From Rhynchopus sp. YZ270_cl-10 (taxonomy: Eukaryota; Euglenozoa; Diplonemea; Diplonemida; Diplonemidae), in NCBI GenBank assembly GCA_964035575.1, contig OZ037864.1, positions 1 through 64,000 of the forward strand: 64,000 bases of DNA. The letters are read 5' to 3'. Position 1 is the first letter of the stretch, and each line of letters starts with the position of its first letter. The translations under genes and the position numbers were made by a program. The notes under the pieces were generated by a model. The model was not told where the DNA came from. It saw only the letters and a program-made list of their open reading frames with translations, and searched no databases. Shown in pieces: positions 50,864-62,285 of the stretch.

Positions 50864-51473
50864 CAGGGTATTAGGGTGAAAATCCAAAATTCCGGAAAAA
50901 ACTGGTTTTTCTGGTTTTCTCTCCTGGGTGGCGAAAACTAGTGTTTCCGGCGAAAGCCTCCACCGTTGACGGACACAATCACCTTTTTCGGGTTTTTCGG
51001 GGGTGGGGTCAGTGTCTTATCCAGGAATCCAGATTTCAAAATATTTTTCGGCGCTGCTGACCCAGGGTAGACATTGGGAACAGAGGGACTGTATTTTATT
51101 TTTTGCGGGGCAAAAAAATAATATAAATGGCGCCGCAGGCGAAAAATTTTGAGGGTACGGTGTAAAAATCTAGCATTTTACACCACAGAGCCACTCAAAC
51201 GAACCCTTTTTTGCGGAGCAAAAAATGAAAAATTGCGCCGCAGGCAAAAAAAAAAATCAAGGAACAGCCATTTCCCAAAGGCACTCCCGTGGTTCAACCA
51301 CGGTTCTACCAGGCGGGGAAAAAATGCGGGGGAAAAAATCGAGACCGCCCTAATCTGGGGACGACATTTACAGAAAGGCCTGTGAAAAGTGTCGGTTTTT
51401 TTTTTCCCTCCAGATTTCTCTGTTTTTTTTTTTTTTTTTGAAAACCAGTTTTTTTAACCACCCTAATACCCTG
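50864..51473. mobile_element. hAT-like MITE, 610 bp
   Basis: Terminal inverted repeats begin CAGGGTATTAGGGTG (15 perfect bases) with a further shared inner AAAAACTGGTTTT. It is flanked by a perfect 8-bp direct repeat CATTTGTT (50856-50863 and 51474-51481). An 8-bp duplication and a CAGGG terminus fit the hAT superfamily. There is no transposase, so it is non-autonomous. It contains the GCGCCGCAGGC module. Confidence 0.85.
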
Positions 51474-51878
51474 CATTTGTTTTTGCTTTTTTTTTTAAAT
51501 TGAAATCGCGGAAGGAAAAAAAAAACAGGGTTTGAGTTTGAGGGGGGCTTTTTTAAAAGTGAAAAATGCTAGTTTAGTCATACATGTTGGTACGTACGTA
51601 AAACGCGCAAAAATAATAAAAAAACGCGCAAAATAATAAATAATATTTTTTAATAAAAAACGTCACAAAAACGTAACAAAAACGCGCAAAAAACGTACCA
51701 AAAACGTACCAAAAACGTACCTTTCACGTAGAAAACGTACCAAAAACACGGCAAAAATATTATTTTTATTATTTTTTATTATTTTTTATATTCCTTTTCT
51801 GGGTGGTACAGTGGTGTGTCTGGGCACCCAGACACCTGGGTGCTGGTGTTTTCGGCCCAGGTACCCAGGTACCTGCCC

Positions 51879-52030
51879 CAGGTACACAGGTACACAGGTA
51901 CACAGGTACACAGGTACACAGGTACACAGGTACACAGGTACACAGGTACACAGGTACACAGGTACACAGGTACACAGGTACACAGGTACACAGGTACACA
52001 GGTACACAGGTACACAGGTACACAGGTACA
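51879..52030. repeat. 8-bp minisatellite CAGGTACA, ~19 copies
   Basis: Pure tandem array inside the 2.33-kb element. The unit creates no stop in any frame, producing spurious periodic open frames on both strands. Confidence 0.95.
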
Positions 52031-52137
52031 CTTCACATACACAATTTTAACGGGTTTTTACCTGTGTACCTGTATACCTGTATGGAAAACAACAACAACA
52101 ACAAGAACAAGTAATTGCTTTAGATTAGAAGGCTAAA

Positions 52138-52398
52138 GTGTGCTGGAAATTCCGGTCCAGGACCATGGACGACGAGTCGACGAAGAGGAGTCTGAGGACG
52201 ACAGCCCCCTTCTTGAACGTTTCAGATGCAGGCGTCCCAGTGGTTGTGGTATTCTACGAAGAGCGTTTTCGCATACCTGCAGAAGAGCAGAGTGCTGGGC
52301 GTGTTGTAGATTATTTCTACAGGGTGGAGTTCCAGGAGCGTGGGTCCCTTCATATCCACAGCACACCCCACAACACGCACACCAAGGAAAATGCGTGA
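52138..52398 (+). pseudogene. Helitron Rep/helicase-like fragment
   Basis: The plus strand encodes VDYFYRVEFQERGSLHIHS, matching the RVEFQxRGxPHxH motif of the Helitron-like N-terminal (HUH) domain, preceded by VVVVFYEERFRIPAEE. The frame ends soon after, and no helicase follows within the window. It is a captured or decayed fragment inside the 2.33-kb TIR element. Confidence 0.6.
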
Positions 52399-52689
52399 AA
52401 CAGGGGGGACGGTCACAGCCTAACAAATGCGATTTTTCCGATTTTGATTCTCAGAACCGCAGAAGTCCCCGAAAACCATACCACCTAGAGGACCCAAAAA
52501 ATGCACCGTCGCCCCAGTTTTGACCCAGAAACAACGAGTAAAAGAGGCACCAGTCGGATCGCAAGACCCGGCTAGCCCACACAGAACAACATGTGCCGCC
52601 AGGGCTAGTAACCAGGGCTATTTCTAAATATGGGGTCCGGGGGGTCCAAAATCCCATCTGGGACACAAATTTTTTGGCAGATTTATTTT

Positions 52690-53085
52690 GTGCCAAAAAC
52701 GTCCTTATTTGCATTTTTTGGATCCACCCGTGCAGTGGTCACTTATACGTGGGGCCCATTTTCGGCCAAAAAATGCTGCTCAAATAAATTTTCCCCTGAA
52801 AATTTTTCAGCCCCAAACATACTCCGATTGGCATTTCCGGAATCTGTCCGCGCTGTGGTGGAGTCAATTTGCCGAAATGGCCAAGTTCTTGGTTTTTGTT
52901 AAAATGAGTGTAAGGTAAAGGGCAAGGGTAAATCCCACAACCCAGATTTTCTCTCCCTGATGCTGAAACATGAAAATGCCCGAAAACACCGGCATTTGCA
53001 TTTCTGGAATCCGTCCGTTCCGTGGTGGGGTCAATTTGCAGAAATGGGCAAGTTCTTGGTTTTTTGTTAAAATGAGTACGGTGCC
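52690..53085. repeat. Three diverged ~160-bp tandem units
   Basis: Each has a core GGAATC(T/C)GTCCG followed by GTGGTGG(A/G)GTCAATTTG and AAGTTCTTGGTTTTTGTTAA; clear at 52840-52915 and 53000-53085, weaker at 52705-52745. Confidence 0.6.
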
Positions 53086-53911
53086 AGTGTGGTGTTAGTG
53101 TAGAGAACAAGTTTTCTAAGAAACCCCCTCATAACACCTCCGGAACGCGGCCTGGTGCGCCCTCTCTGTTTTTTCAGAAAATATCAAAAACCCCGTGCCT
53201 TGCACAATTTGGAAAAAAACTTTCCAACACAAAAAAACCCGAGTCACTTACTTCGCACAAGGATTTGCTCCCTTGTGTTCCAATAAAACCCGTTTCGTTG
53301 ACTGACGAGCGATAGCGGGAGTAGGACATCTCAACGTAGACCGCGAAATGGAAGTAAGCTGGGCGGAGGGTGGGCGTGGCGTGGATATATTCTGTTGCGA
53401 CACGTGATTTTTCCAAGTTTTCAAAAAAAAAAAAAAAAAAAAATCAGTTTAGAAATCGGTTGGCCTTTTCGAAATTTCGGCAAAAATGCCCCAGAGTAAG
53501 GAATAAGCCTGAGGCTCGCCATCACTGGCTTCTATTCTCATGAAGCTAGCGTCTACGGGAGTAGAACTTGTACCAGTGTCAAGGACCTCGTTGATCATTT
53601 CAAGACACACGACACGGAAGAGATGTGGGCTGAACTTGCGAAGTGTCCCTCATGTTCTTAGCCCACCCAAAACCAGGAATTGTTCGAGGAACAATGAAAA
53701 AACGCGGTAAAAACGCGCAAAATAATGAAAAAACGCGGCAAAAACGCGCAAAATAATAAAAAAACGCGGCAAAAACGCGCACACTATAAAAAAAACGCGG
53801 AAAATAGGTAATATTAAATAATGATTATTTATATTATTTTTAAAAAACGTAGTACGTTTTTGTGTTTTTTGTACGTTTTTTGCGCGTTTTACGTACGTAC
53901 CAACATGTATG

Positions 53912-54571
53912 TTTAGTTGTGTTTTTTTTTTTTTTGTTTCTGGGGGTTGGGCGGCAATGTTATTTTTGCCGTTGCTTTGTCTTCTTTTTTAATTTTTTTT
54001 TTTAATTTTAATGTTTGTATTTATTCTTCTCACCTCCAGAGCGACAAAGGCTTGACTGACAGTTTTCCTGCTTCTATATTGTGCCTTTGGTTCTATCTTT
54101 TCCCCCTTCTTTTCTTCTTCATTTTTTTTTCCTATCCATTCTCCCCTATCCCCCTTTGATCGGTTTTATCTCACTCCCCTCAGTGACAACTCACAAAAAT
54201 GAGCTGTGAAGGGATTTTTACTTTTACTTGTTTTTTACTTTTTTTTTTTTTGAAAATTTCTTGAGAATGTGCAGTTCTGCCACTTTCTTATTTGTGTGCC
54301 ACAAACCAACACTCTTCGTTACTCTTGGACCGGGAAACAGCCTTATCTGTCGTCGCAATCTTGATCAGAGGGGCGAGCATTTAGCACCTCTCTGACCACC
54401 CTGCTACCTCGGTCACCACTCTTCCCCCCAGATGCTGGTCTTTTTTTACAATTATTTTTTTCAAAAAAAAAGTCAGTTTTTTTGGTGTGTTTGGGTTTTT
54501 CTGTTCGGCGTTATTCTATCCGGATGAGAGAGCTTTTTCTTTTGGCAAAGGAATTGTGGCCAACAACCCGC
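53912..54571. other. Intergenic, no supported gene
   Basis: T-rich DNA between the TIR element and the zinc-knuckle gene, with C/T-rich tracts near 54100-54180. Nothing recognisable. Confidence 0.5.
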
Positions 54572-55499
54572 TTATGCGCGGTAGCGTCCCATGAACGGAA
54601 CACCGCCGTGGTAGTCTGGCGCGTACCCTCTCACGGGCCTGTCGTGCCATTGCGCGAACTCAGGCATGCCGTAGCCTTCTGCCTCAACAAACCTGTGGGG
54701 AGTGTCAAAAGAGATGAAATATTCAAAATATTGAAACAATGCCATACCTCGCTGCGCGCGCGTACGGACGCGGGAAGTACCCCTTGCCCCCACCGTACTG
54801 GTAACGCATTGCGTCCATCGGCTGATAGTATCTGTCCCCCGGCGCACCTCCCCGCGCCCCGTAGTACCCTTTCGCCCCCGCATGGTAGCCGCCACCGCCA
54901 CCGCCACCCTTCCCCTTGCCACCCTTACCTGTGCGCTCGGCTGCGTCCCACTCGGAGTAGCCTTCGTAGAGCGTCCTGAACTCTGCTTTGGTGGCAACCC
55001 TGCCGTCGGGTGCGATGCGCTTCTCGAGTCGGAACTGCGGGTAGAAGCGGAGGGAGGCGTGGCCGGGTGCGCCTACGTGCTCGTAGTCGCACTGCTGGCC
55101 CTTCTTGCAACTCCCGCTTGCGTAGAAGGGGCACACCTCACCTCGGCGCTCGCTGCACTCAGATGCTTTGTGTCCAGACTGGCGGCACCTACGGCATGCG
55201 GGCGGCTCTGTGCACCCCGCACTCTTGTGGCCCGGCTGCTGGCAGTTCCGGCACAGCTCCGGCTCTGGGCACTCCTTGCTGAAGTGACCCTTCTTCGCGC
55301 AGTTGTAGCACGACCCGCTCCCGATTCGCAGTGTGCAGTCGCTCTCCTTATGCCCGGGTGCAGCACAACGCCTGCACCGTTGCGGATGCGGGCACTCACT
55401 CGCCTTGTGTCCACCCTCCTGGCAGTTGTGGCACACCTCCTGCGCTGTGCAATCACGCGCAAAATGCCCTGCCTGGCCGCAGCTGTAGCAACCTGTCAT
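54572..55499 (-). CDS. CNBP/HEXBP-like zinc-knuckle protein with a CCCH finger
   Basis: Exon 1 is 55499-54748 and exon 2 is 54692-54572 (290 residues); the 55-nt intron begins GTATGG, ends CCCCACAG before G and joins in phase 2. Six CCHC knuckles (C-x2-C-x4-H-x4-C, e.g. CYSCGQAGHFARDC) fill the first half, followed by one CCCH finger (CPFYASGSCKKGQQCDYEH). The C-terminal half is Gly/Lys/Tyr-rich, RGG-like, and exon 2 adds a Tyr/Gly-rich tail ending GGVPFMGRYRA. The family binds single-stranded nucleic acid and regulates translation; an RNA-binding role is likely. The ATG at 55499 is used because the frame upstream begins only with GTG. Confidence 0.88.
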
Positions 55500-56531
55500 T
55501 TCACCCACCTCCCTTTCCTGAGTGTTGAATTGAAAAGGAAGAAGCGGAGCGGGAGAGGAGAGAGAAAGACAAAAAGAAACTTTTTTTTAAATTGCTTCAT
55601 GGGTGGGGGATACTGGAAGCGGAGGAGGAAGGGGGAGGGAGACAGGGAGGAAGAAGCACATAAGTTATTTTGGGGTATGGGGGGCACGGAGTAGGGGAGG
55701 AGCGTTGCGACCGTCCTCATGGGCGCGCTCCCCTAAAAGAAAACTTAAAGCTATTCTAGCAAGAAGCGTGGGGTGTGAGAGAGAGAAAGAAAGAGAGAGA
55801 GAGATAAAAGATCGGGGCAGGAGAAAATAAAATAAAAAAAAACGCTTTTTTCCTGATGTTGGTGTTCCCGAAAAAAAGTGCCAATACTGACAGGATTTCG
55901 GTAACACCAGGTGTTTTTTTTTTCTTAAAGTAACTTGGAGGGGGGTGTGTGCGGTGCGACCAAGGGGAAGGGAAGGGTACACATCACATTTTCCCCTAGA
56001 AAAACGTTAGAAAAAAAAAATTGGATCTTGAGAGGTGAAAAAACGGGCTGCCTGGGTCATGCATCTGTATCGCTGAGCGTTTGTATTGTCAGCTGCCCTA
56101 CGTAAACTAATCTGAGATACACACGCCTCACAAAAGACCGCAACCCGAAGGAGTGATACTTGAGGACGTGAGCAGACTTTTTTTTTTGTGCGCCCCTTTT
56201 GGCGATATATTTGATCTTTTTTTTTTTTGATAATTTGGCAGTGTAGTTGCCTTCGCAATACTCTACCCCTTTTTTATTAAACTGAAAGAGCGACAACCAC
56301 ACATTTCCCTTGTTTTTTTTTTTTTTTTTTTGCGTAATATCGTTTTCTTGCGTTCATCGTTAGCGTACAGGCGATATGACTGCTCTTTCGCTTAGCCACC
56401 CTTTTGTCTCCCTCTTTGAAGCACCCACAGACACTTCCTATAGGTACCTGCATGGCTAACAGTTGAACGTAGAACAGTAGTTTCAGAGACTTTCGAATTA
56501 AAAGAAAGTACAAAAGAAAGAAAGAAATTGG

Positions 56532-56566
56532 TAAGATGAATCTAAGCTTTTGTGTCAGTCACCTTA
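56532..56566 (-). ncRNA. Dispersed two-helix hairpin, copy G
   Basis: Minus strand: outer TAAGGTGA with TTCATCTTA (8 pairs with one G-U and a bulge); inner CTGA with TTAG (one G-U). Both imperfect pairs are wobbles only on this strand. Confidence 0.55.
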
Positions 56567-58675
56567 GAAGAAAATAATCGAGAGTGGTTTTTTGTCAGAA
56601 CAAAAACGTTGGTATGGAACGCATAAAAAAGACAGCAGGGGGTGGCTGGGTATTTAAAGGAGAAAAACAAAGAACATAATGAAGCACAGGTTCCGCGGGG
56701 AACACATATGCGGTCGCAAAACGACGCGTATTGACATAAGAATCATCTAAAAAAGAGTTGGCTTGAAATACAAAAGCCCTCTCGTGACAGTATACCTTTG
56801 GTATCTTGACCGGTGCACCTGGGTGGACCCCAATCATGCAGTCCAACATCCATCGAGGTTGACGTTTGATACAATTTGGGATGATAATCTGAGACCCTGA
56901 ACACAGGGGCCTTGATGAGATACAAAAAAAATATGAATCGTTTGAACAACGTTTCAGCAAAAAGATCGGGTCTTTTGTTTGTGCGCTCAAAGCCGGGAAA
57001 ACGAAAAGGCGAAAAAATGTGTTAAACTGAAGTACGGTTGTTCTGGTTAATTGAGTACTCAAAGAAAACAAGCAAGCTTCTGTTTTTTCAATCCGTTTTG
57101 CCCTGCAGCGCTGCCTCCAATCTTTTTAGAATTGACAACAAGCTGTTTTATCAAAAAAAAAAAAAAAAAAAACAAAACAACAAACTTGAAGTTTGATAGT
57201 GCAAAAGATGGTAACTCTGGTAAGTAAAAGGGAGAAAAGGGTTGTTCCGTTGATTGCTCAATTACCCTGTTGGAGGGGCTGATAGGCGACCGCATCGGAG
57301 GAACTATTTTCTCCTTTAAGCTATGCTTGTAGTAAAAAAAAACGCCTCTGTGAGGAGGGGTGAGGGAAGAGGAGGGGAAAGAAGTTAGTAAACGCTTCAG
57401 TGTGGCAAAGGAATGGCATTGTAACTTCATAGGCTGGGGGTAGTGGGGTGGTGTCGTGAAAGAAAACAAAAAAAATATGAACATTTTTTTTCAAAAAAAA
57501 ATGTGGCTTCATATTCGGGTTGGGAAGACCGGTTTATCTAAAAATATGGAGGGTTTTTGTTGCTGATTTTTGATGTACGTAAGGGGCGCACAGCAGACAA
57601 AAAAAATTGAAGTTATTGAATGCAGGCACCTCCGACTGACCCATACAATGCCAGCCCCGGATGAAAGCACAAAAAAAAAAAAAGATATTTGAAAAATGAG
57701 AGGCGGAGGGTATAAGAAGAGAAGAGAAAAAAAACAGAAAAAAATGCAAATGATGAATAGACCTTGAGGGTGCTTTTCATCTGAAAAAAAAAAAAGAGAG
57801 AGAGAGAAAGAAAAAGAGAAAAGAACAAGTTGGTAAGATTGAACGTAAAGTCCCCAACAAAGAAAAAAAAAAGGAGGCTAGTTATTGATACAGGTATCTC
57901 CAACTGACGAAAATGAAAACGCACATCAGTGTTCGAGAAAATCGATTACTCCTGAAGTGTATTTCAGTGTTTTTCCACCTCCTTTTCTTTGCTGAGAATA
58001 ACAAAAAATTCCAAAAATAAATAAATTTACCTCCCTTTTACTCTTCCGTGCAATTGATGCCGTGATGTGGCCACTTTGTGAACGTGAGAAACAGAAAATA
58101 CACGAAAAGGGAAGTTGATAACGTGGACACACACACACACACACACACACACACTGGACAATGGTCCGCTCTTTGGGACTACACTACCCACAACGGCTTT
58201 CATAACACATAAAAAATTGTTGTTTAGCCACCTTGTAAAATGAAAGAGTGTTGCAAGGACAATGGGTGTCTTTGAGACAGCCCATTTCCCAAACAAGAGA
58301 AAGAAAACAGAAACCGTTTGTTTTTTTTTTTTAGCCTAACATCATCGAAGCTTATGACAACACTAGTAGGTCCTAAAACCTAAGAGAACTGCCAAAAAGA
58401 CAGACACATTCATTAGGCATACGATGTGGGGGGAGGTAGCCAAAAGCTTTCCTTCAGGAGACCGCAAATAGTGTTTATTTTTTTTTTTTGACTTGGTTTA
58501 TCGGTTTATGGGGGGAAAGGGGATGGGCCCTCAGGGGAGGGAACAGTATAAGTATACCCAAAAAAAGAGCCTTTGGGAAAAGAAGATCGAGGAACAGTAC
58601 GCTATCTCTTTTCCCATCTTTTTTTGTGGTAGTTTTAAACAATATTTTTGCGGCAATTCCGACACACTTTTATAA

Positions 58676-58707
58676 AAGATGAACCTAAGCCTCTCATGAT
58701 TCACCTT
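58676..58707 (-). ncRNA. Dispersed hairpin, copy H
   Basis: Minus strand: outer AAGGTGAA with TTCATCTT (8 pairs, one G-U). The left inner arm is deleted; ATGAGAGGCTTAG remains. Confidence 0.5.
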
Positions 58708-59264
58708 AAAAATACACGAATAAAAAGGAAACAACCTGTTTGTCTTAGTTTTCCCTTTTTTTTCTCCCCCTTTTGGTAATATTTACTTATGCTTTTAACA
58801 TGGTTACAACCACAGCATTTTTTTCCAATACTAAGGGCTCCGCTGATAGGGGAAGGACACGTGAACAAAACTTCCTTTGAGGCAATTGAGACAATAAAAC
58901 AGTTGTCAAATGAGCCCAAAAAGTAAAAAATGGGCCCTTCTCAAAATGAATTTCGTATTATTTGCAAAGAAAAAAGCACATCAGGACGTTAAAAAAAAAT
59001 TGATGATGTTGTCATTTTTTCCTTTCCAAAAAACTGTTAAAAAGGAATAATTAAACGGGGAGCGATTGAGTTAAAAACAAAATGTGACCCCAACTTAGAG
59101 ACATTCTCAGAGGAGAAGGAGCTGATACGTCTTACGAGAGAGGAGAACGGGCAGGGGGAGGTGTCAAGGGAGAAGCGAGGGAAGAGGGTGGAGGGTGGAG
59201 GGAAAGGGAAGGGGTGGGAAAGCGGCAAATAATAAGAGAGAGAGAGAGAGAAAGAGAAAGGGTG

Positions 59265-59284
59265 AGATGAACTGTTGGTCATCT
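59265..59284 (-). ncRNA. Dispersed hairpin, minimal copy
   Basis: AGATGA pairs with TCATCT around a short loop; the inner helix is absent. Confidence 0.3.
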
Positions 59285-59517
59285 AAAATAAAAAGAATCA
59301 CACCAACTTCTGGTGTGCAAAAATAAATAGAAAAACTTCGGCACAAATGGGGTTGAACAGTTTTTTTTTGTGTAGCGGTTTCTTTGAGAAAAAGACAGAA
59401 TAAAAAAAGGAAAATATGCCTTTAAAACGGAAATTTAACTTACCTTTTTTTATTCTGTGGGGAGCGGGAGGGGGGGCATCTTTTCCAATGGGATGAATGA
59501 GAAAATTTGAGAGAAAA

Positions 59518-59545
59518 AAGGTGACCTCTCGTGCGCACACATCTT
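59518..59545 (-). ncRNA. Dispersed hairpin, copy I (GTGC type)
   Basis: Minus strand AAGATG with CACCTT outside and CGAGAGG in the loop. Here the imperfect pair would be a wobble on the plus strand, the one clear exception in the family. Confidence 0.4.
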
Positions 59546-59607
59546 ATCAGGAAGACCTGGGGTGCTCTAGGTCACTGAGGTACAGCAAAAAGAGAGAAAA
59601 CGGTTTT

Positions 59608-59646
59608 GTGACCAGCTTTAAGCCTCACAACGTTTCTTTTGGTCAC
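59608..59646 (-). ncRNA. Dispersed hairpin, copy J (outer stem swapped)
   Basis: Outer GTGACCA with TGGTCAC pair perfectly over 7 bp; the interior keeps GTGAGGCTTA on the minus strand. Confidence 0.4.
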
Positions 59647-60210
59647 CTTCCTCGTATTCCTTAAGGACTGGCATATGGGTGGAATGTGAGGAGTCTTCTC
59701 ATGTACTTTGTATGCAGGCCTTTTGCTAACTTTGGGATTTTCCCCCTGAATGGCATGATGGTCAAAAAAAAATAATTTCCTGGAAAAAAAGTACATTCCG
59801 AGCTTTCCCACCTGGTGAAAGCGGTCGTCGCGCGCTTCGCGCGCGCCTCCCTGCCAGCCACAGGGTGGAGAGGCGAAGGGTCAGCTTTGCGAGATAACAA
59901 AAAAACGGAATCTAATCCTTTATTAACGGCGCTTGGTCTTGCGCCTTACGTACACTAACCGTACAAAATCAATACGTCTTCCAGAAGCAGGGGCTGTTGC
60001 AACGGTTGGGTCACTTTGAACTAAAAATGGTCAAACTTTTGCAGCTTGGGTCAAGTTTCATTTTTGGCTGTAAAATGCAAGGGAATCCCCCTAGACATTG
60101 TAAAATGGCACCGTAGGCAGGAAGAAAATGGCGTACAGCGCGAGCGAAGCGAGCGGAATTTTTTTTGAGGTATACCTCCGCGAGCGCAGCGAGCAGAAAA
60201 ATTTTAAGGT

Positions 60211-60368
60211 GCCATCATGCCATCATGCCATCATGCCATCATGCCATCATGCCATCATGCCATCATGCCATCATGCCATCATGCCATCATGCCATCATGC
60301 CATCATGCCATCATGCCATCATGCCATCATGCCATCATGCCATCATGCCATCATGCCATCATGCCATC
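60211..60368. repeat. 8-bp minisatellite GCCATCAT, ~20 copies
   Basis: Pure tandem array; inverted half-units (GTGGCATGATGG) lie at 60421-60492. Spurious His/Ser/Cys-rich open frames result. Confidence 0.95.
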
Positions 60369-61288
60369 TGGGGGGAAATCCCCAGGTGATGGATAGCGAA
60401 AGCCTTGCCCCACCACCCCCCGTGGCATGATGGTGGCATGATGGAAAAAAAAATAAAAAACGCCCAAAAACGTGGCATGATGGCATGATGGTTAGCAAAA
60501 GGCCTGCAAACTTTGTATGGGGGTTTAAAAAAAAAAAATGACATTTGCTTTTACAAAAAAAGTATTACAGCGGTAGCTCCACGGGGGGGTTAATTATTTT
60601 GTTTTGTCTTTTTTTTTGGTTTTTTTTGTTCACAAAACTGCACCGGGTGTTGTGCGTGGGTTAAGCTTGTAGGGGCTCGTGAATCCCCTTGCGCAGCATA
60701 GCGCATTCTTAGAATGTGCAACGTGCGGCAAAATTTTCTTCTATTAGTTTACTTAAAACGAGACGGGGAAAACGTTGAGAAACTGATCAGCTCAGAACGT
60801 GAATCTTTGGGGGTAAAAGGGTGGGAGAGTATTTCAAAAAAAAAAATGAGTAAACTAAAAAACGTGAACGTGAACAAAGTAGAGAGAGGGTTATGTTGTT
60901 GTTTTGGCGAAGACCCAAGATATTATTGGACACCCGCATTGTTTGGTAGTTTTGTAACTATATTTATTTTCTTCCTCATAATTTTCCTAAACGTCTTTGT
61001 GGGGGAGGGAAATAAAAGGCGTTCTTCTCGCTCCCTTTTTGTCTCCACAAAAACTGATTTTTGGGGTGTTGCTCTCTGGAAAACACACATCAAAAAAAGC
61101 TGTTAATTGAGAACACCCTTTTCCAGTAGTCTGATTAGATTACTTTTACAGTGGTCACCTTTGCTAGGATGCTACAGGGGTCTAGGTTGTGTGTGCTTCT
61201 GGGGGCAACAGGAAGGAAATAAACAGGTTGATAGGTATTGAATGTAGTGGGGTAAAAAGAACGACAAATAAGGGAAAAAGCCTAAAAA

Positions 61289-61326
61289 AAAGATGAGTCA
61301 AAGCCTCTTGAGCTTCAGGCATCTTT
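61289..61326 (-). ncRNA. Dispersed two-helix hairpin, copy K
   Basis: Minus strand: outer AAAGATG with CATCTTT (7 perfect pairs); inner AAGC with GCTT; 7-nt loop TCAAGAG. Confidence 0.6.
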
Positions 61327-62205
61327 GAAAGAAAAAAAGAGAGAAAAAAAAAGACAGGTTGAGTTGTTTGGGGTTGTGTTGACTCTCTGAACGCGATCCA
61401 CAGAAAACGTCAGAACGTCTTAAAAAAGGGTTGGGGGGAAAAAAGAGAGAAAAAGACACCGAAAAAGAAGCAAAAATTTAAAAAAAAATAAATGTTTCAA
61501 GCTTTGCTTCATCGAATTCTGCTCCTTTTAAAAAGAAATGTTGGAAAATTGAGAACTGCCACTTTTTTTTTATTTCTTTTTGCAAATTTTGTGGCTTTGT
61601 GAGTGTTTGTGAGGTACTACCCCCCTCTTGCCACCCCATTGAGGCGAATTGCAGTGAAGAATACAACTCAAATTGGCAGATGCTTCGTCTCATTGAGGGG
61701 GGTATGGGTTTTTATAATTGTTTTGTTATTTTTTGCTTTGTGCTCTTGTTTTTTGTATTCTTTGTTGCTTCTTCTCGTACAGGGGTTCTAGAGGAACGTA
61801 GTAACGTAGCAATGAAGAAAAATTTAAAAAAGAAAAAACGTGCCTCTCCTGTCACATCTAATCTTTTTTTAAAAAGATCCCCTCTTCGTTGCAATAGGTT
61901 GATATTTCCCTTCATTTTTTGAAAGAATTGTTTTTGCAAGCAGACGGGGCATGCTGTCGTCCTCATAAGAACTCATTGCAACAATGTGAGGGGAAAAATA
62001 GAGCACCGAAGTGGAACCATTTTATAATCCTCTGTGTTTTCTTTCCTGTTTTTTTTTGTTTTTTTTTGTTTTTGCAGCGTCAAAATGGGGTACCGCTTGG
62101 TCATATTTTGGCCAAACGCGTGTTTATTTAAAAAATTGTTATTCCTTTATGGTCTTTCGTTCCTTGGTAATGCATTACCTTTAAAAAAAAAGAAAGAAAA
62201 ACTCA

Positions 62206-62232
62206 AAAGATGAATGTGCCTGGTGCACATAC
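62206..62232 (-). ncRNA. Dispersed hairpin, copy L (GTGC type)
   Basis: Inner ATGTGC with GCACAT (6 perfect pairs) around the loop ACCAG; the 3' tail TTCATCTTTT is kept, the outer 5' arm is not. Confidence 0.45.
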
Positions 62233-62258
62233 AGCTAAAAAACACACAGCTTGTAAAA

Positions 62259-62285
62259 AATGATACGCCTTTGTGCTTGATCACC
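62259..62285 (-). ncRNA. Dispersed hairpin, copy M
   Basis: Minus strand GGTGAT with ATCATT (6 pairs, two G-U); inner part keeps GC around ACAAAG. Confidence 0.4.

Larger units (their letters stand above)
51579..53911. mobile_element. 2.33-kb DNA transposon with 35-bp terminal inverted repeats
   Basis: The terminal repeats are perfect over 35 bp (51579-51613 and 53877-53911; start CATACATGTTGGTACGTACG) and are flanked by TTTAGT on both sides (51573-51578, 53912-53917), a likely 6-bp target duplication. Subterminal zones are packed with ACGCGCAAAA and AACGTACC motifs. Inside lie an 8-bp minisatellite, a Helitron-like fragment and ~160-bp repeated units. No transposase frame is present. Superfamily not assigned. 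Confidence 0.85.

Noticed and set aside
51769-52136. Periodic open frames over CAGGTACA repeats
   Set aside because: Explained by the 8-bp minisatellite.
60128-60430. His/Ser/Cys-rich plus-strand frames
   Set aside because: Explained by the GCCATCAT minisatellite.
60714-61106. 130-codon plus-strand frame with one hydrophobic segment
   Set aside because: AT-rich random composition, no conserved motif, opposite strand to all genes.
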